Below are positions 37,123 to 46,174 of a stretch of DNA of 64,000 nt, in pieces. The stretch covers positions 1,550,001-1,614,000 of the forward strand of contig NZ_CP099466.1 in NCBI RefSeq assembly GCF_023921125.1, read 5' to 3'. The notes beneath the pieces are model-generated. The model was not told the origin of the DNA and did no database searches. It saw only the letters and a list, made by a program, of their open reading frames with translations. Within the stretch, counting starts at the first letter, position 1; each line of letters begins with the position of its first letter. The translations under genes were made by a program, and so were the position numbers. The stretch is from Arthrobacter caoxuetaonis (GTDB lineage Bacteria; Actinomycetota; Actinomycetes; Actinomycetales; Micrococcaceae).

Positions 37123-37173
37123 GTTCGCGCACGGTTCACCGGGACGCCGGTGCGTGTTCACCGCCGATTAACC
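37123..37173 (+). promoter_or_regulatory. PHO-box-like array of 11-nt direct repeats
   Basis: Units of exactly 11 nt start at 37123 (GTTCGCG), 37134 (GTTCACC), 37145 (degenerate), 37156 (GTTCACC) and 37167 (ATTAACC). This spacing and GTTCACC core match Streptomyces-type PhoP binding sites. It lies 53 bp upstream of the phosphatase/importer operon. The rest of the gap 37038-37225 shows no gene. Confidence 0.65.
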
Positions 37174-37225
37174 TTGGCCGGATGAACTCGGAGAGTCCCA
37201 ATTCGAGCACGACTCAGAGGTCTCA

Positions 37226-38005
37226 TTGAATACCGAACTGCCCTCCAGTCCGCAGGTTCCTGCAGACGTTCCGCCCTCAGTCGGCGGATTGTTCAATTTC
37301 CGTGACGCGGCATCAGGAACCGGAACTCCGGGACTGCGCAGGGGACTGCTCTTCCGATCTGGAGCCCTGAATGACCTTGACGCTGCCGGTCTTGCTGAAC
37401 TGGGTGCAGCACGGATCGCCACGGTGGTAGACCTGCGCGAGCCGGTGGAGGTTGCCTCGGCTCCGGATACTGTTCCGGCCGGAACGCGGGTGGTGAACAT
37501 TCCGCTCTACTGCGGAAGCGTCCCTGTCTCCGAGCCGATCGAAGCCGTCTACCGGCATCTGCTGCAGAACTGCGCCCGGGCACTGACCAGCGCCGTCGGC
37601 GAGGTGATCCGGAACCTTGACGGCGGTGTCCTGGTGCACTGTGCTGCAGGGAAAGACCGCACCGGGCTGGTGGTCGCGCTGGTGCTCGACGCCGCCGGGG
37701 CCTCCCGCAGTGCCATTGTGGAGGACTACTCCCGCACCGAAGCGGCCCTTCCCTGTTCCTTCCGCCGGGCTGTACTGGCCCGGCTGGGTGGCCGGATCAC
37801 CGATCCCGCGGAAATGGCCACCGCTGTCCGCCTGCATCTGGCCAGTCCGCAGGAGGTTCTGGACAGCGCACTGCAGGTCCTGGCTGAGGAGTCCTTCGAA
37901 GGTGAGACCGGTGCCGCTGCCTACCTGCTGCGGAACGGCTTGGATCGGGGAATGCTGGTCCGGGCCCGCGTCCTGCTGCACGGCATCGGAACTCCCGCGG
38001 CATGA
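37226..38005 (+). CDS. Tyrosine/phosphoinositide-type protein phosphatase (IphP / MptpB-like)
   Basis: A 259-residue cytosolic phosphatase. The P-loop HCAAGKDRTG (HCxxGKDRTG form) near residue 136 carries the nucleophilic cysteine and arginine. The N-terminal pattern NFRDAAS and RGLLFRSGAL is typical of the IphP/MptpB group, whose members dephosphorylate phosphotyrosine and phosphoinositides. Translation seems to start at TTG (37226), with AGAGG five bases upstream. It is first of six overlapping genes (to 43372) behind a PHO-box-like array. That context suggests a small phosphorylated metabolite rather than protein as its substrate; this is inference. Confidence 0.85.
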   Translation: MNTELPSSPQVPADVPPSVGGLFNFRDAASGTGTPGLRRGLLFRSGALNDLDAAGLAELGAARIATVVDLREPVEVASAPDTVPAGTRVVNIPLYCGSVPVSEPIEAVYRHLLQNCARALTSAVGEVIRNLDGGVLVHCAAGKDRTGLVVALVLDAAGASRSAIVEDYSRTEAALPCSFRRAVLARLGGRITDPAEMATAVRLHLASPQEVLDSALQVLAEESFEGETGAAAYLLRNGLDRGMLVRARVLLHGIGTPAA

Positions 38006-38958
38006 GCGGGGACGGGTACACCCTGATCCACCTCACGGACACTCATTTGCGTCAGCCGGGTGAGCTGCTGTTTGGTGCCTTGGACACGTGGGCGCGCACC
38101 GCAGAGGCCCTGCGTGCTGCGGCCCGCTACCGGCCCGATGCCGTCGTGGTTACCGGTGACATCGCCGATTCCGGCGCGGATATCTACGCCGTCGCTTCCG
38201 GGCTTTTCACCCGGGCCAGGCGGGAGCTGGGCTGCCCAGTCATCGTGCTGCCCGGTAACCATGACGTTCCCGGCACCCGGGCATGGGCGGCAGAATTATT
38301 TACCGGTTCGCAGACAGATACAGGCCCCGGTCCGGGTAACGACGTGCATTTCGTGGGAGGACTGCGCCTCATCACGCTGGATTCGGATGATCCAGGCCGG
38401 CCCGCAGGACGGCTTACGGGAGCGCAGCTGCAATGGCTGGATGATGTCCTGGCCGAGCCTGCCCCCGACGGCACCGTACTGGCCCTGCACCATCCACCCA
38501 TCGATTCATTGCTGCCGCAGCTGGCCGGCCGGGGCCTGGACAGGCCCGCAGAACTAGCCGGCGTGCTGGCCGGCACGGACGTCCGCGCCGTCCTGTGCGG
38601 GCACTACCACCATGCTCTGTCCGGTCGGCTGGGCGGTGTGCCGGTCTGGGTCGGCCCGGCGGTGTCCTACGGTCAGGATCTCTTCGCCCCACCGGAGACC
38701 GTGCAGGGCCTGGACAGCAGCTGGCTCTCGGTCATCCGGCTGGGCGAAAACAGCTTCAGCGCCGTCCCGGTGCCGCTTCTGCCCGCCGGAGCCTCGGTGT
38801 TCACCAACGCCGCCGTGCCCCCCGGGGCTGTCCCAGCCGCGGGTACCAGCCCTTCCACCCATCTCATCCCGGTGCCCGCAGGTGCACCTGGCCACCAATA
38901 CCGGCAGCAGCCGTTGCTGCCGGATTCCCGAGGAGAAACCATTGCTGCAACGCACTAA
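38002..38958 (+). CDS. Calcineurin-like metallophosphoesterase (CpdA/GpdQ type)
   Basis: A 318-residue binuclear-metal phosphoesterase. Metal-ligand motifs appear in order: DTHL near the N-terminus, GDIADSG, GNHD, HHPP and GHYHH. This set is that of class III cyclic-nucleotide phosphodiesterases and glycerophosphodiesterases. No signal peptide is present, so hydrolysis would be cytosolic. It overlaps the previous gene by four bases (ATGA) and the binding-protein gene by 17. A phosphodiester such as a glycerophosphodiester imported by the neighbouring transporter is a plausible substrate, but cAMP-like substrates are not excluded. Confidence 0.87.
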   Translation: MSGDGYTLIHLTDTHLRQPGELLFGALDTWARTAEALRAAARYRPDAVVVTGDIADSGADIYAVASGLFTRARRELGCPVIVLPGNHDVPGTRAWAAELFTGSQTDTGPGPGNDVHFVGGLRLITLDSDDPGRPAGRLTGAQLQWLDDVLAEPAPDGTVLALHHPPIDSLLPQLAGRGLDRPAELAGVLAGTDVRAVLCGHYHHALSGRLGGVPVWVGPAVSYGQDLFAPPETVQGLDSSWLSVIRLGENSFSAVPVPLLPAGASVFTNAAVPPGAVPAAGTSPSTHLIPVPAGAPGHQYRQQPLLPDSRGETIAATH

Positions 38959-40000
38959 GTACCCCGCCCTCGCCGTCGTCTCAGTTGCATCGCTGGCGTC
39001 GCTGGCTCTCCTGACCGCATGCAGCGGCAGCGCCGACGGCGCCGAAAACTCCCCGGCAGCCACAGCTTCCAGCACAGCGGCCGGCGCCACCGGCACCCTC
39101 ACGGTGTACACCTCTGAGCCGCAGGCCAAGATTGATGAATTGGTCGCCGCCTACAACGAGGTCAATCCGGAGGTCAGCGTTGAGGTCTTCCGCGCCGGCA
39201 CTGGGGAGCTGAAGACCCGGATCGCCACGGAGAAGGAGACTGGCGGCATCCAGGCCGACGTTATCCTCGCCGCCGACGTCCCCACGTTCGAGGCGTACGC
39301 CGCCGAGGGCGACCTGCAGGTCCTGGACATCGACAACGCCGGAGAATTGAACCAGGATATTGTCGACCCCGAGGGCTACTACGTGGGCACGCGCATTATT
39401 CCCACCGTCATCGCCTACAACACCACACTGGTGGACAGCGCCCCCGAGTCCTGGGCCGAACTGGCCGACGAGGAATACAAGGGCATGATCGCCATGCCGA
39501 ACCCGGACGTGTCCGGTGCCGCTGCCTTCAACACCACCGTCTGGCTCGAAACCCCGGCCCTGGGTGAGAACTGGCTGAAGAACCTGATCAAGAACGAACC
39601 GACCGTGCTGGAAAGCAACGGTCCAGTTGGGCAGGCCGTGGCCGCCGGTACGTCGGGCATCGGGATTGTGGTGGACTACGTGGCCCGCGAACTGGCAGCA
39701 AAGGGCTCGCCCCTCAGCCTGTCCTACCCGTCCGACGGCGTTCCGTACGTCTCCCAGCCTGCCGGCGTCTTCAATGATTCGAAGAACCCGGACGCCGCCA
39801 ACGAGTTCGTGGAGTTCCTGGTTTCGAAGGAAGGCCAGGAACTGGCCGTGGCGCAGTCCTACCTCCCGGTTCGCGAAGACGCCGGTGTCCCCTCAGGTGC
39901 GCCTTCCCTTGCCGACCTGGAGCTGCTGAATCCGGACCTCGCGGTGATCGCCGAGAAGCAGGCAAGCGCCGTCGCAAAGTTCAATGACCTCCTCAAGTAA
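38942..40000 (+). CDS. ABC importer substrate-binding lipoprotein (AfuA/FbpA-like)
   Basis: A 352-residue extracellular binding protein starting at TTG 38942 with GAGGAG ahead of it. The N-terminus is a lipoprotein signal ending LLTACSGS, then a linker, then the periplasmic-binding fold beginning TLTVYTSEPQAKIDEL. It belongs to the group that includes Fe(III)-, phosphonate- and sugar-phosphate-binding proteins (FbpA, AepX-like, AfuA). The Tyr-Tyr pair that holds iron in FbpA is not intact at the equivalent position (VVDYVARE), which argues against iron. It overlaps its neighbours by 17 bases on both sides. A phosphorylated organic solute is my inferred ligand. Confidence 0.83.
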   Translation: MLQRTKYPALAVVSVASLASLALLTACSGSADGAENSPAATASSTAAGATGTLTVYTSEPQAKIDELVAAYNEVNPEVSVEVFRAGTGELKTRIATEKETGGIQADVILAADVPTFEAYAAEGDLQVLDIDNAGELNQDIVDPEGYYVGTRIIPTVIAYNTTLVDSAPESWAELADEEYKGMIAMPNPDVSGAAAFNTTVWLETPALGENWLKNLIKNEPTVLESNGPVGQAVAAGTSGIGIVVDYVARELAAKGSPLSLSYPSDGVPYVSQPAGVFNDSKNPDAANEFVEFLVSKEGQELAVAQSYLPVREDAGVPSGAPSLADLELLNPDLAVIAEKQASAVAKFNDLLK

Positions 40001-41693
40001 TTCCGTTTCCCTGCCGGCACGGCAGCTCAGTACCGCCGGACAGAGGTCCCGGGGCGACGGACTGCACTGGCTCAGGTTGGCGGTCTGGGCTGCGCTGGCC
40101 CTGCTGGTGCTCTTCCCGCTCGGTGTCATTGCATTCCGCGGGGCCCAGCCGTCCAACGCCGATGTGCTCACGGACTCCGACGTCCTGGCCGCGGCGTGGA
40201 ACTCCGTTTCCTCCGCCGCCGGATCAGCCGCGCTGGCCACCGCGTTCGGTGCGCTGCTCGCCGTCGTCCTTGACCGGACCGATTTACCGGGCCGAACCGT
40301 GCTGCGCTGGATCTTCCTGCTGCCGTTCCTCATTCCGCCCTTCATTGGGGCGATGTCCTGGATGGCGCTGCTCTCCCCGGCTGGCACCGTGAACAAGGCG
40401 CTGATGGCGCTGACCGGATCCGCAGGCCCGGTGCTGGATATCTACGGCGGCGGCGGTGTGGTGTTCCTGCTCGCCGTGCACTCCTATCCGCTGGCCTACC
40501 TGGTGATCAGTGCAGCGCTGCGCCGGGTTCCCGGCAGCCTGGAGGAAGCCGCCCGGATCAGCGGTGCCGGCGGGCTGCGAACGTTCTGCCAGGTGACCCT
40601 GCCCCTGGTGCGCCCGGCCGTGGTAGCCGCGTTCGTGCTCACGTTGGTCGCTAACCTCTCCGACTTTGGCATTCCCGCGCTGATCGGCCTGCCCGAGCGG
40701 TACACCACGCTCACCACACTGGTGTACCGCTACCTCGCCTCCGGCACCGTGACCAATCCGCTGCCCGCCGTGGCCGCGATCGGCGTTGTGCTGCTGGTCC
40801 TGGGCCTGGCGGCCGTGCTGCTGCAGCGCCGGCTGCCCGGGGGCAGTGAACTTGGCGGGTCCGGAGCGTCTGCACTGCCTCTGCAGCTGGGGTCCTCCCG
40901 CTGGGCTGCGGCGGCGCTGCTGTGGTGCACCGCCGGCCTCGTCTGCGTCCTGCCGCTGCTGGCGCTGACAGAGCAGGCACTGCTGCCCGCTCCCGGTGTG
41001 CCGCTGACCTGGGACAACCTGACCCTGGCCAACATCGCCCGTGCCGTGACCAGCGCAGGAGCGCTCACCGGCATCGCCAACTCGGTGATGCTCGCACTCG
41101 GTGCGGCGGTGGCCTGCGGCGTCCTGGGACTCGGTGTTGGTGCGCTCCTGACCCGTACCCGACACCGCTCCAACACCGCACTGGACGTCACCGCCATGCT
41201 GCCGCAGGCACTGCCCGGCCTCGTCCTGGCTGTCGCCTGGCTGCTGATTGCCCCGGCGGTGGGTATTTTCAACACGCCGTGGGTGATCCTCGGCGCCTAC
41301 GTCATGGCATTCCTGGCCCTGGTGGTCCAATCCGTGCGTGCACCGCTGGAATCCGTGCCGGTGTCCCTGGACGAGGCTGCACGGATCTCCGGTGCCGGCC
41401 CGCTGCGGACACTGGCGGACGTGGCGCTGCGGCTGAGCGTGCCCGCGGCAGTGAGCGGCGCCGTCGTCGTCGCGCTGACCGCAGTGCGCGAACTGACCAT
41501 TTCCATCCTCCTGGTGGCGCCCGGCTCCCAGACACTGGGCGTGGTCATCTTCAACCTCCAGCAGGCCGGGGACTACAACTCGGCTTCCGCCCTGGCGCTG
41601 CTGGTCACGATCGTCGGCGTCGCGGGTCTCGCCGCGACTGCCGCCTGGGGTGCCCGCCGTACAGCGCGCACCCGCTTCCGGAAGGGAAAATAA
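39984..41693 (+). CDS. ABC importer permease, fused double-domain type
   Basis: A 569-residue membrane protein with about twelve helices made of two homologous permease halves. Each half carries an EAA-type loop contacting the ATPase: LEEAARISGAGGLRTF in the first and LDEAARISGAGPLRTL in the second. This fused arrangement is normal for the FbpB/AfuB branch. It begins inside the end of the binding-protein gene and abuts the ATPase gene with no gap. Confidence 0.9.
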   Translation: MTSSSNSVSLPARQLSTAGQRSRGDGLHWLRLAVWAALALLVLFPLGVIAFRGAQPSNADVLTDSDVLAAAWNSVSSAAGSAALATAFGALLAVVLDRTDLPGRTVLRWIFLLPFLIPPFIGAMSWMALLSPAGTVNKALMALTGSAGPVLDIYGGGGVVFLLAVHSYPLAYLVISAALRRVPGSLEEAARISGAGGLRTFCQVTLPLVRPAVVAAFVLTLVANLSDFGIPALIGLPERYTTLTTLVYRYLASGTVTNPLPAVAAIGVVLLVLGLAAVLLQRRLPGGSELGGSGASALPLQLGSSRWAAAALLWCTAGLVCVLPLLALTEQALLPAPGVPLTWDNLTLANIARAVTSAGALTGIANSVMLALGAAVACGVLGLGVGALLTRTRHRSNTALDVTAMLPQALPGLVLAVAWLLIAPAVGIFNTPWVILGAYVMAFLALVVQSVRAPLESVPVSLDEAARISGAGPLRTLADVALRLSVPAAVSGAVVVALTAVRELTISILLVAPGSQTLGVVIFNLQQAGDYNSASALALLVTIVGVAGLAATAAWGARRTARTRFRKGK

Positions 41694-42827
41694 ATGTCTT
41701 CGATCAGCCTTCAAGGCCTGCACCATGTCTACGCCAACGGCCATGTTGGCCTGTCCAATGTGGACCTGGACGTGCACGACGGCGAGTTCCTGGCATTGCT
41801 GGGCCCGTCGGGTTCCGGTAAAACCACGCTGCTGCGCAGCATCGCCGGGTTTGTTCAACCGGAGGGCGGCACTCTTTGCCTCGGAGGCAGGCCTGTGGCA
41901 GGGCCCGGCGTCTGGGTCCCGCCGGAGAAGCGGAACCTGGGTATGGTCTTCCAGGATCACGCGATCTGGCCACACTGGTCGGTGGCCCGGAACGTGGGGT
42001 ATCCGCTGCGCCTGGCGGGCCTGCCCCGCAAAGATGCCGAGGCCCGGGTGCGCAGCGTACTGGGACTGGTCGGGCTGGACGGGCTGGGGGAGCGGGCACC
42101 GGCTGCACTTTCCGGCGGCCAGCGCCAGCGAGTGGCCCTGGCGAGGGCGATCGCAGGCGCTCCACAGGCCCTCCTCCTGGACGAAGCGTTGTCTTCCCTT
42201 GATGAACCGCTGCGGGCCAGACTCCGTCTGGATCTCAAGGCGCTGACTAGCGAGCAGGGACTGACGTCGGTGCACGTCACGCACGACCGCGCAGAGGCCC
42301 TGGCCCTGGCAGACCGGGTGGCGGTCCTGCGGGCCGGGCGGATTGAACAGATTGGCACACCCCAGGATCTCGTGCGGAATCCGGCGTCGACGTTTGTGGC
42401 GTCTTTCGTCAGCGATGCCGTGCTGCTGGACGGTACCTGGGTGGAGGGACGGCTCGAGCTCGCGGGGGGCATCAGCATCCCCGGCGAACGGCTCGACGCC
42501 GGGCCGTGCGTGGGCGCGGACGGTCTGGGACACAGTGCCGTGGCGGTTACCGCCGCGGTGTCACCGATGGACCTGGTGCTGCACCCGAACAACGCCGGCG
42601 ACACCGGCTGGGCACCGACCGGTGTTGTGACCTCCGCGCTCTACGGACCGCACGGGTTTGACGTCTCTGCAGACTGGCAGGGCAGAACGTTGCGGGCGCA
42701 TGTCACAGGATGGGTACCCAAGCCGGGGGACCGGGTATCGCCGGAGGTTCTCCGGGCCCATGTGTTCGCGTCCGATGCGGTGGGGCCCGCGGCGGGAGCT
42801 GCTCGCCCCAGGCTGGTGCCGGCGTGA
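41694..42827 (+). CDS. ABC importer ATP-binding protein
   Basis: A 377-residue ATPase with Walker A GPSGSGKTT near residue 38, Q-loop, signature LSGGQRQRVALARA and Walker B LLLDEALSSLDEP, followed by a C-terminal TOBE domain that is typical of this importer class. It completes the transporter with the two genes before it. Its stop overlaps the next start (GTGA), so the histidine phosphatase is part of the same translational unit. Confidence 0.92.
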   Translation: MSSISLQGLHHVYANGHVGLSNVDLDVHDGEFLALLGPSGSGKTTLLRSIAGFVQPEGGTLCLGGRPVAGPGVWVPPEKRNLGMVFQDHAIWPHWSVARNVGYPLRLAGLPRKDAEARVRSVLGLVGLDGLGERAPAALSGGQRQRVALARAIAGAPQALLLDEALSSLDEPLRARLRLDLKALTSEQGLTSVHVTHDRAEALALADRVAVLRAGRIEQIGTPQDLVRNPASTFVASFVSDAVLLDGTWVEGRLELAGGISIPGERLDAGPCVGADGLGHSAVAVTAAVSPMDLVLHPNNAGDTGWAPTGVVTSALYGPHGFDVSADWQGRTLRAHVTGWVPKPGDRVSPEVLRAHVFASDAVGPAAGAARPRLVPA

Positions 42828-43372
42828 GTGGTGCTTCCCGGCCCCCGGAACGGCTGGTCCTGGTTCGGCACGGCGAAACGGACTGGAACCAAGAGCGCCG
42901 GTTGCAGGGGCGCACCGATAATCCGCTGAACGGTGTGGGCCGTGCCCAGGCGCGCACGGCCGGACTGCTGCTGGCTGCTGATCCGTGGAGTGTGGTGGTT
43001 TCATCGCCGCTGCTGCGTGCCGTGCAGACAGCCCACATTATTGCTGACGCGGCCGGTTTGCAGCCGGCCGGCACCATGGCGGAGCTGATCGAGAGGGACT
43101 ATGGGTCGGCAGAAGGGCTGCACCTGAACGGACTGACCGAACCGGAGTTTACAGCTGCACTTGGCACCGGCGAACCTGAGAGAGCAGTGGCGCGTCGAGG
43201 ACTCGCCGCTCTGCGCGGTTTGGCTTCACAGTTTCCAGGCCAGCGGATCATCGCCGTGGCGCACGGCACCCTTATCCGGCTCACCCTCTCTGAGCTCACT
43301 GGCCAGCGGTGTCCGCGTGTGCTGAACGGCGAGGTGGTGGAGGTTCCGCTGGCCGCACTGCTCGAACCCTAG
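42824..43372 (+). CDS. Histidine phosphatase family protein (PhoE/GpmB-like)
   Basis: A 182-residue phosphatase of the phosphoglycerate-mutase superfamily. The phospho-accepting histidine lies in LVRHGETDWNQERRLQGR, then the SSPLLRAVQTA motif and the second catalytic histidine in AVAHGTLIRL. It starts at GTG overlapping the ATPase stop. Substrates of such enzymes are small phosphate esters. It is the third unrelated phosphatase in this operon, which is the main reason to see the whole as a phosphoester-use system. Confidence 0.88.
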   Translation: MSGASRPPERLVLVRHGETDWNQERRLQGRTDNPLNGVGRAQARTAGLLLAADPWSVVVSSPLLRAVQTAHIIADAAGLQPAGTMAELIERDYGSAEGLHLNGLTEPEFTAALGTGEPERAVARRGLAALRGLASQFPGQRIIAVAHGTLIRLTLSELTGQRCPRVLNGEVVEVPLAALLEP

Positions 43373-43471
43373 ATTTACTGGAAGCCGACAGGAGCGGTGG
43401 AGGATCGGTTATTGGACGTCGGCGGTTCAGCCTCTCGGCTGCGTTCCCCGGCGCAATCAAGGGGGTTTCAA

Positions 43472-43762
43472 TCACGACGGCTTAGTCGCTGCCCCGTCCA
43501 GCCAGAGCATGTCCGATTCGTCCCGGTGCGTTCCCGTGGTGCCCACGTGCTTGGCATCGATCTTCGGGCCATTCCTGATCACGTGCACCAGGGCCATGCC
43601 ATGGCCGCGTCCAATCCCATAGTCCGTTTTCAGCCACGCCAGGATGTCGCCTGCTTTGGCACTCTCGCCGTCGAAACCCCTGGCTTTTGCCATCCCAAGG
43701 AGTTCGCGGGGAGTCAGCCCGGTCTTTTGTTCAATCGTGTCCAAATAGGCTTGAAATGACAT
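43472..43762 (-). CDS. DUF4287 domain protein
   Basis: A 96-residue protein from the ATG at 43762 (MSFQAYLDTIEQKTGLTPRE), recognised as DUF4287. Typical features are the N-terminal MSFQAYLD, the KTGLTPRELL helix and the GIGRGHGMALVHVI segment. Function is unknown; relatives are often small stand-alone proteins or fused to DUF5655. It is convergent with the histidine phosphatase. The frame extends upstream but only non-family sequence lies there. Confidence 0.85.
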   Translation of the reverse strand: MSFQAYLDTIEQKTGLTPRELLGMAKARGFDGESAKAGDILAWLKTDYGIGRGHGMALVHVIRNGPKIDAKHVGTTGTHRDESDMLWLDGAATKPS

Positions 43763-43918
43763 CGAGTACCTCCCTAACGCCCAGCCACGTGATGACCCTG
43801 ATTGTGGCGGAGAAACCGTCCGGCTGTACAGGGGCAGTCTGTGCTGCGGGGGCAGGGGCTGACAGCGACATGGCGGCCGCTGTTCAAGCGGTTCCTGGAC
43901 CGGCAAAGACTGAGGGGC

Positions 43919-44566
43919 TCAGGAAGTGGAACACCGTTTCAGCAGCGCGCCTGAACCACCGCCGTCGAGCTCATCGTCCCGAACCGGCCTGCCGGACACC
44001 GTCAGCAGGAGCGCCACCGATGAACCGCGAACCTCATCGCCTCTGCCGAGTTCAAAGGGGCCGTCCGTGGCCACCAAGCGGAGCCCGTCCACCAGCTCCT
44101 TGCCGCCGCCGATTTTCACGGACGTCTTCAGCTGATGCTGCAGCGCCGCGAGGACGGGCGCAACGGGGTACGTGCGGACAATGCCCAGAGGCCGCCGGAT
44201 GTCCTCCCCGTGGACCACGGCTTCCACCAGCCGGGTGGCGAGGGGCACCGGAGGGCCGGACTTCCGCGACTGGACGGAACGGAACGCCGCCAGGGTGATT
44301 TGAGGGTCCTGGGCACGTTCACGGAAGACTCCGGCAGTGTTATCCCGGTCAAAATCCATCCGGGCGGCAAGCAGGCGGCGGATAAAACCCAGCCTGGTCG
44401 TTTTGGCGGTATCGACAAGATGGGCCAGGACATCGTGCACATCCCAGCCCGGACAAAGCGAGGGCGTCTGCCACTGTGCGGCAGAGAGATTCTCCAGATC
44501 CTGAATCAGCGCACGGCGTTCTTCATGCACGGCAGACCAGATGGAAGAGGCCGGTTGGGGTGTCAT
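43919..44566 (-). CDS. Maleylpyruvate isomerase family (MDMPI_N) protein
   Basis: A 215-residue protein of the DinB-like four-helix fold. LCPGWDVHDVLAHLVD near residue 45 holds one metal-binding histidine, and VHGEDIRRPLG holds another. This is the TIGR03083-type mycothiol-dependent maleylpyruvate isomerase N-terminal family, members of which bind zinc and use mycothiol as thiol cofactor; most have no known substrate. The ATG at 44566 is preferred to a TTG at 44617, although neither has a good ribosome site. Confidence 0.82.
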   Translation of the reverse strand: MTPQPASSIWSAVHEERRALIQDLENLSAAQWQTPSLCPGWDVHDVLAHLVDTAKTTRLGFIRRLLAARMDFDRDNTAGVFRERAQDPQITLAAFRSVQSRKSGPPVPLATRLVEAVVHGEDIRRPLGIVRTYPVAPVLAALQHQLKTSVKIGGGKELVDGLRLVATDGPFELGRGDEVRGSSVALLLTVSGRPVRDDELDGGGSGALLKRCSTS

Positions 44567-44744
44567 GTCCGTACTCAACCAGCGTGGAACCGGGGTGTCC
44601 AGTGACGCTGTGCCCAAGATCCGTCGCTGCTGCCTTCGGTACGGCCAGCATCATTGCGGCTTTCGCGGCGCTCGATGAATCCACCGCTGGCCGAGGAGCG
44701 GCCTGGACTCGCCCAGATGTAAACACCGTGCTGTTTGTGTACAG

Positions 44745-45860
44745 CTAGAGCGTTGAAGCCACGAAGATCTGGGACGGCCCCGTGATCGTGGCTGTGACGG
44801 GCTCCCCGGCGTACAGGATCTTCGCCTCGGGCTCCAAATCCGCCGTGGCCCCATCCACGGTGATGTCAGCGGGTTCCGTCGCGGCCAGCACAACGCTAAA
44901 CGGCCCCACGCTGACGGGCTTTTGGCCACTTCCTACGACCACCCGCCGCAGGTCCAAATCGTTGCTCCAGAGCGGAATGCGCTGCTGGCCGTCGCCGACG
45001 TCGACCACGGGCAGGGGAGAAGGCTGCGGCTGTCCGCCGCTCGTCAGATGCTGCAGTTCGCAGAGGTCCACATACTCCTGGGTCAGGCCTGCCTGCAACG
45101 CGTTATCGGAGGTGCCCATAACCAACACTGCCTGGCCGGACAGATAGGAATGCATGCACCCGGGAGGTATCACGGCTGCATGCCCGGGATCCAGCTGGAT
45201 CAGCTTCATGCAGACGGCCAGCAGGATGCCCCGGTCATGTGGGAAATGCTGCTGCAGCCGGCGTACTGCCGCGAGCACCTCGGCGGCCGGTCCGTCGACG
45301 TGCCGGATCCGGTCCACGGCGTCGGCTGTTTCCCGCACAGCAGCTGCAGTTTCCTCCCGCGTCATGCGAAGTACGGAGTGGATGGCGGTCTCATGGTGGA
45401 AGGAAAGGTAGGAACGCAGCCAGGGCAGTTCCAGCCCGGAGGCGATGGCCTGAAGTTCTTCCATGGTCCGTTCTCCGGCAAGCACGCGCAGGGGCGTGAG
45501 GGCTACGGCGACCTCACACTTCGGGTTGCTGTCCTTGTAGTTACGGTTTCCGGCGCCCAGCGGCACGCCCCGGGCCTGTTCCCTAACGAAGCCCGCCAGC
45601 GCCTGCTCCCAGCGCGGGTGCAGCATGATCGGCGACGGAACATCGGCGTCCAAGACCGTGAGACGGAAGGGAAACGGAGAGCCGGTTTCGGCTTCGGAAT
45701 GGGGGAGTGTTAACGGCCGGTCAGCGGCAAACCGCTCCAGTGTTTGCCGGTAGGTCGCGGGATCCCAGTCAATGAGCAGGCCGCGGGAGGACTGTGGCGA
45801 AGGTCGGCGAGCGGGTGCTACCGACCTTAAGAGATCAGAATCAGTACGCACTAGGGTCAC
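44745..45860 (-). CDS. Divergent mannose-6-phosphate-isomerase-like protein
   Basis: A 371-residue class I phosphomannose-isomerase-like protein. Retained features are the RNYKDSNPKCE segment (normally NYKDxNHKPE), and the C-terminal PPGCMHSYLSG (normally PAGxxHAYLxG). The zinc-ligand motif QxHP reads MLHP, so one ligand (Gln) is lost. The first 60 residues of normal ManA, including its YAWGS region, are absent and replaced by unrelated sequence starting at a GTG (45860) with no ribosome site. It may have altered or no isomerase activity; a true start nearer LLIDWDP is possible. Confidence 0.65.
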   Translation of the reverse strand: MTLVRTDSDLLRSVAPARRPSPQSSRGLLIDWDPATYRQTLERFAADRPLTLPHSEAETGSPFPFRLTVLDADVPSPIMLHPRWEQALAGFVREQARGVPLGAGNRNYKDSNPKCEVAVALTPLRVLAGERTMEELQAIASGLELPWLRSYLSFHHETAIHSVLRMTREETAAAVRETADAVDRIRHVDGPAAEVLAAVRRLQQHFPHDRGILLAVCMKLIQLDPGHAAVIPPGCMHSYLSGQAVLVMGTSDNALQAGLTQEYVDLCELQHLTSGGQPQPSPLPVVDVGDGQQRIPLWSNDLDLRRVVVGSGQKPVSVGPFSVVLAATEPADITVDGATADLEPEAKILYAGEPVTATITGPSQIFVASTL

Positions 45861-46174
45861 TTACATCACTGAGGTGGGGCAAAGACGATGCTATGGGGGG
45901 GAGCGGAGGGTCCGGCACATAGACAAACGTTCTCCCATAATTATAGCCATTCCGGCCGCAGAGTGAGTGCGGATCCCGGTGCGGGACTCTCCCAAAGGAC
46001 GATCCCTGACCGCCGCCAGTCATCAGCTCTCACGCCGTGAATCCCTGCTGTATCGGGCGACGGGCAGGGAGCCCTGGCCGGTGCTCGGGGAGCCCTGGGG
46101 GCCGCTGATCACGCCCATGGTGAAACCGTGGGCAGCAGGACATATCGGTAGAGGTGCCCTGTTAGCGTCGGAGG
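45861..46174. other. Intergenic region between ManA-like and UvrA-like genes
   Basis: No gene is supported. An A/T-rich patch around 45930-45955 is likely promoter sequence for the divergent ManA-like gene. The last 15 bases hold the leaderless-type -10 box of the UvrA gene. Confidence 0.4.
46163..46168 (+). promoter_or_regulatory. Candidate -10 box (TAGCGT) for leaderless UvrA-like transcript
   Basis: TAGCGT then six bases then GTG at 46175. GGAGG directly touches the start codon, too close to serve translation, so a leaderless mRNA fits better. Confidence 0.45.

Noticed and set aside
38942-42827. Fe(III) importer as annotation of the ABC transporter
   Set aside because: The iron-binding Tyr-Tyr pair is not intact and three phosphatases share the operon, so metal specificity is not supported.
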